From contig JAJYBQ010000026.1 of NCBI GenBank assembly GCA_021778935.1, forward strand, positions 1 through 15,179: DNA of 15,179 bases, given 5' to 3'. The position numbers and the translations under genes are program-made. This document shows positions 10,075-15,179 of this stretch, piece after piece. This DNA comes from Pseudomonadota bacterium. GTDB taxonomy: Bacteria; Pseudomonadota; Gammaproteobacteria; Burkholderiales; Burkholderiaceae. The stretch's first letter is position 1, and each line of letters opens with the position of its first letter. A model generated the notes under the pieces. It made no database searches and was not told where the DNA came from. It saw nothing but the letters and a program-made list of their open reading frames with translations.

Positions 10075-11354
10075 GCCAGGACACTCTCGGCAGCTTCCAA
10101 CGCCTCCGGAATGCGCAGACTCCCGGAGATGAGGCGAGGGAGCAGCGCATCGCGAACGCCGCCAAGCGCGCGCATAGATTGCTTGGCGGCCACGATACGG
10201 TTGTACAACGGCTGACAAAAAGCACCGAACGCGCGAGCGACATCCGGTGTAGGAACGACGATGCGGAATCGGTCGATGTCAGCCTTACCCAAGTGAATGA
10301 CGGTGGTCGCGGTCTCGGTCGCCTCCACGTGTGCAAGCGGCGCAGCAATTGCCGACATCACGAAGGCAGCGGAGTGGCCATTCGTCGGTGCGAACATGCA
10401 AATCCGCTGATTCATCCAGGCGACCTCGCCGCCCCACAGGTACGCGCGGAACTCGCCGTCCATGCCGACCACGATGTCGCCTGGCCGAATCTTGCAGCCT
10501 TTCGGATGCACCTCTAGGGTCCACACCCCCGGCGCCTCATCCTTCAAATCCCGAATCCGCACCAGCGGCAACCCGTTGCCATCGGTGTTGAACCGCTTTG
10601 ATGCAAACGGAGCGCCGTAGCGCACATCAGCAACTTGATAAACGTCACCGACTCGCCACCCCTTCGGAATCGGCCCCAACTCCGACTCCTCGAACTCGCT
10701 CGGGAACAGCGCCGCCGTTGCGGCATCCATGCCTTCCGGCTCGCGGCCTTCGGCCTTGGCGCGCACCGGGTCGAAGTCGATGAACCAGCTCTTGAACAGG
10801 GCTTGGGCGATGGATTCGAGGGTGGCGTTGGTTTGGCGGAGGAGGTCGATGCGATCGTCGAGTGCCGATAGAAGGCGAGCCGCAGACCGCCGCAAACCCG
10901 GCTCGGGGCAGAAGAATTGGTATGCGGCAACCGACTGCCAAGCGACCCGCTGTCGCCCAGAGGTTCCTTCCATTCGTCCAATGGCGTACTCACGGAACGA
11001 GGGGTCGCGGCAGAGGTAGTAGATGAAGTCGTTGTCGGCCGGGTCACTTCCAGATAAGACAATGAACTCGGTTGAGCCTTCCCCAACCAGTCCAACGCTG
11101 AGGCAGCGAACCTGCGCTGTCTTGCCGTTCTCCAAGCACGGTGTGATTCGCGCGAGAAGAGTGTCGCCATTCTGGAAGTGAGCCCCTGCGCCCTTCGCTG
11201 TTCGCAATGAAACGTCGCGCAGAGCAATGTCCCGCGTATGCTGTGGAAGCGCTGCCATTTCGACGAACGGGACCGGTTCACCCTTGGCAACCCGTCGCAG
11301 CGGGTTGATACGGGCGATGCCATCCAGTCTTACTAGACGCACGTCAGACCGCAT
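10071..11354 (-). CDS. hsdS: type I restriction-modification specificity subunit S (HsdS)
   Basis: Determines the bipartite DNA target of the type I enzyme and docks HsdM and HsdR. The 427 residues show two target-recognition domains (about 1-150 and 230-390), each followed by a conserved helical spacer: [16 protein letters not shown] with the typical [13 protein letters not shown] (about 166-198), and [11 protein letters not shown] near the C-terminus. The central linker E-L-G-P-I-P-K-G-W opens the second recognition domain. The start overlaps the hsdM stop by 11 bases, and the stop overlaps the start of the Zeta-like gene as ATGA, so translation is probably coupled across the set. The recognised sequence cannot be told from the protein. 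Confidence 0.95.
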   Translation of the reverse strand: MRSDVRLVRLDGIARINPLRRVAKGEPVPFVEMAALPQHTRDIALRDVSLRTAKGAGAHFQNGDTLLARITPCLENGKTAQVRCLSVGLVGEGSTEFIVLSGSDPADNDFIYYLCRDPSFREYAIGRMEGTSGRQRVAWQSVAAYQFFCPEPGLRRSAARLLSALDDRIDLLRQTNATLESIAQALFKSWFIDFDPVRAKAEGREPEGMDAATAALFPSEFEESELGPIPKGWRVGDVYQVADVRYGAPFASKRFNTDGNGLPLVRIRDLKDEAPGVWTLEVHPKGCKIRPGDIVVGMDGEFRAYLWGGEVAWMNQRICMFAPTNGHSAAFVMSAIAAPLAHVEATETATTVIHLGKADIDRFRIVVPTPDVARAFGAFCQPLYNRIVAAKQSMRALGGVRDALLPRLISGSLRIPEALEAAESVLA

Positions 11355-12930
11355 ACCCCAACCCCCCGAGCTTCTCCCGAATCACCGCATCCAGCTCCGC
11401 CCCCTTCGCCATCTGCTCGGCAAGTTGCGCGGTCAGCCGTTCCATCTTGTCGTTGAACGCCTCATCGTCGTCCTCGGCGGCTTCCGCGCCGACATATCGG
11501 CCCGGCGTGAGCACATGGCCATGCTCGGCGATCTCCGCCAGTTTCACCGCGCGGCAGAAACCGGGCACGTCGGCATAGGGTTCGTCGGCGCCGTCTTCCC
11601 CGTCCGCGCGCCAGCGATGCACGGTGCCGGCGATGCGCGCCACGTCCTCGTCGTCGAACACGCGGTTGACGCGCGTTGCCATGCGGCCCAGCTTGCGGGC
11701 GTCGATGAACAGGACTTCGCCGCGCCGGTCGCGGCCGAGTCGGCCACCCGCCAAGGCCGCACCGCGCTTGTCCTTGGCGAGGAACCACAGGCAGGCCGGA
11801 ATCTGGGTGTTGAAGAAAAGCTGCGGCGGCAGCGCCACCATCACGTCGACGACGTCGGCCTCGACCATGTTCCTGCGGATCGCGCCTTCGTGGTTCTGGT
11901 TGCTGCTCATGCTGCCGTTGGCGAGCACGACGCCGGCCTGGCCGCGCGGGGAGAGGTGGTGCAGGATGTGCTGCAGCCACGCGTAGTTGGCGTTGCCGGC
12001 GGGCGGGGTACCGTAGACCCAGCGCCGGTCGTCGGCCAGCCGCTCGCCGCCCCAGTCGCTGATGTTGAACGGCGGATTGGCGAGCACATAGTCGGCGCGC
12101 AGGTCCGCATGCTGGTCGCGGTGGAAGGTGTCGGCGGGCTCCTTGCCCAGATCCGCCGCGAGCCCGCGGATCGCGAGATTCATCGCCACCAGCCGCCAGG
12201 TCGTCGGGTTGGCCTCCTGGCCGTAGATCGAGATGTCGTCCACCTTGCCGCCATGACTCTCGATGAACTTCTCGCTCTGCACGTACATGCCGCCCGAGCC
12301 GCAGCAGGGGTCGTACACCCGGCCCTGGTGCGGGGCGAGCACTTCGACCAGCACCTTCACCACCGAGGCGGGCGTGTAGAACTGGCCGCCCTTCTTGCCC
12401 TCGGCGCTGGCGAACTGGCCGAGGAAGTATTCGTAGACCTCGCCCAGCAGGTCCTTGGCGTGGTGGCCTTCGCCGAAACCGATGGTGGAGATCAGGTCGA
12501 CGAGTTCGCCCAACTTGCCCGGTTCCAGTTGCGTGCGGCCGAAGCGCTTGTCGAGAATGCCCTTCAACCGGGGGTTGTCGGTTTCGATCGCTTCCAGGGC
12601 GGCGTCGATGCGCACGCCGATGTCGGCTTGCTTGGCCTGCGCGCGCAGGGCTTCCCAGCGCGCCTGCGCCGGCACCCAGAACACGTTGGCCATGGTGTAG
12701 TAGTCGCGCTCCTCCAGCGCCGCGGCATGGTCGGCGGCATCGGGCAGGTGGAGTTCCGAGGCGGGATCCGCGAACGCCGCCTGCAGCGCCGCGCGGCGCT
12801 CGTCGAAGGCGTCGGAGATGTACTTGAGGAAGATGAGGCCGAGCACGAGGTGCTTGTACTCGGCCGCGTCCATGCTGGCGCGCAGCTTGTCGGCGGCGGC
12901 CCAGAGGGTCTTTTTCAGGTCCTGATTCAT
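11344..12930 (-). CDS. hsdM: type I restriction-modification DNA methyltransferase subunit M (HsdM)
   Basis: Adenine-N6 methyltransferase subunit; with HsdS it methylates host sites. The 528 residues begin [10 protein letters not shown], a usual HsdM start, and residues 10-140 form the HsdM N-terminal helical domain ([18 protein letters not shown]). The methylase core shows G-G-Q-F-Y-T-P (181-187), the SAM-binding DPCCGSGGM (207-215) and the catalytic NPPF (285-288), which marks an adenine-specific enzyme. The C-terminus has an acidic patch (E-D-D-D-E-A-F) and a final helix. It begins 89 bases downstream of the gyrB stop, with no strong Shine-Dalgarno or clear terminator between, so it may be read through from gyrB or have its own weak promoter. 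Confidence 0.97.
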   Translation of the reverse strand: MNQDLKKTLWAAADKLRASMDAAEYKHLVLGLIFLKYISDAFDERRAALQAAFADPASELHLPDAADHAAALEERDYYTMANVFWVPAQARWEALRAQAKQADIGVRIDAALEAIETDNPRLKGILDKRFGRTQLEPGKLGELVDLISTIGFGEGHHAKDLLGEVYEYFLGQFASAEGKKGGQFYTPASVVKVLVEVLAPHQGRVYDPCCGSGGMYVQSEKFIESHGGKVDDISIYGQEANPTTWRLVAMNLAIRGLAADLGKEPADTFHRDQHADLRADYVLANPPFNISDWGGERLADDRRWVYGTPPAGNANYAWLQHILHHLSPRGQAGVVLANGSMSSNQNHEGAIRRNMVEADVVDVMVALPPQLFFNTQIPACLWFLAKDKRGAALAGGRLGRDRRGEVLFIDARKLGRMATRVNRVFDDEDVARIAGTVHRWRADGEDGADEPYADVPGFCRAVKLAEIAEHGHVLTPGRYVGAEAAEDDDEAFNDKMERLTAQLAEQMAKGAELDAVIREKLGGLGYAV

Positions 12931-13019
12931 TGGGTCATCGGCGTTTCCAAAGAGTCAGACGGCGACGAACCCCGGCAACGTTACCGCCTTGGCGTCGAAC
13001 GACGCAGGCACGACCCCTG

Positions 13020-15179
<2,160 letters not shown>

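Noticed and set aside
12960..13000. A GG-N10-GC spaced sequence upstream of hsdM that resembles a sigma-54 promoter
   Set aside because: The -12 part fits (TTGC) but the -24 part matches only GGC of TGGCAC, too weak to call.

Overview
The window looks like a chromosomal piece of a GC-rich proteobacterium. The GyrB type (with the long Gram-negative insert), the Pgm type, two near-consensus sigma-54 promoters and lipoprotein-like envelope genes fit a beta- or gammaproteobacterium; beta is a guess. gyrB usually sits in the dnaA-dnaN-gyrB cluster, so the right end may lie near the replication origin. No tRNA, rRNA, CRISPR array or transposase was seen.

Right part (about 15179 down to 4165, all on the minus strand): the 3' part of gyrB, then a complete type I restriction-modification locus hsdM-hsdS-hsdR. 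Between hsdS and hsdR sits a two-gene insert: a Zeta-like P-loop kinase gene that has lost an internal segment and is out of frame, and a 70-residue probable partner. Downstream of hsdR come a membrane-anchored Clp/Hsp100-type AAA+ ATPase and an ATGA-coupled single-pass membrane protein with a periplasmic domain. Genes overlap or lie within about 90 bases and no clear terminator separates them, so the block could be one extended defence operon. The layout resembles the known placement of the anticodon nuclease gene prrC inside an hsd locus.

Middle part (about 2207-4100): small plus-strand genes. A 139-residue envelope protein and a 71-residue EexN-like protein each have a sigma-54 promoter with exact GG-N10-GC spacing. 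Between them, on the minus strand, lies the remnant of a SAM-dependent methyltransferase reduced by an internal deletion to its motif I region and its C-terminal tail. A 184-residue cyclic-nucleotide-binding-fold protein without a DNA-binding domain follows, converging on the AAA+ pair.

Left part (1-2206, minus strand): pgm (phosphoglucomutase), then a second EexN-like gene, a lipoprotein with an intact lipobox that runs off the window. The two EexN-like genes are clearly related; the plus-strand copy has lost the lipidated cysteine.

The most interesting points are the hsd locus with its decayed toxin-like cassette, the uncharacterised membrane AAA+/periplasmic pair behind hsdR, and the pair of sigma-54-driven small envelope genes.
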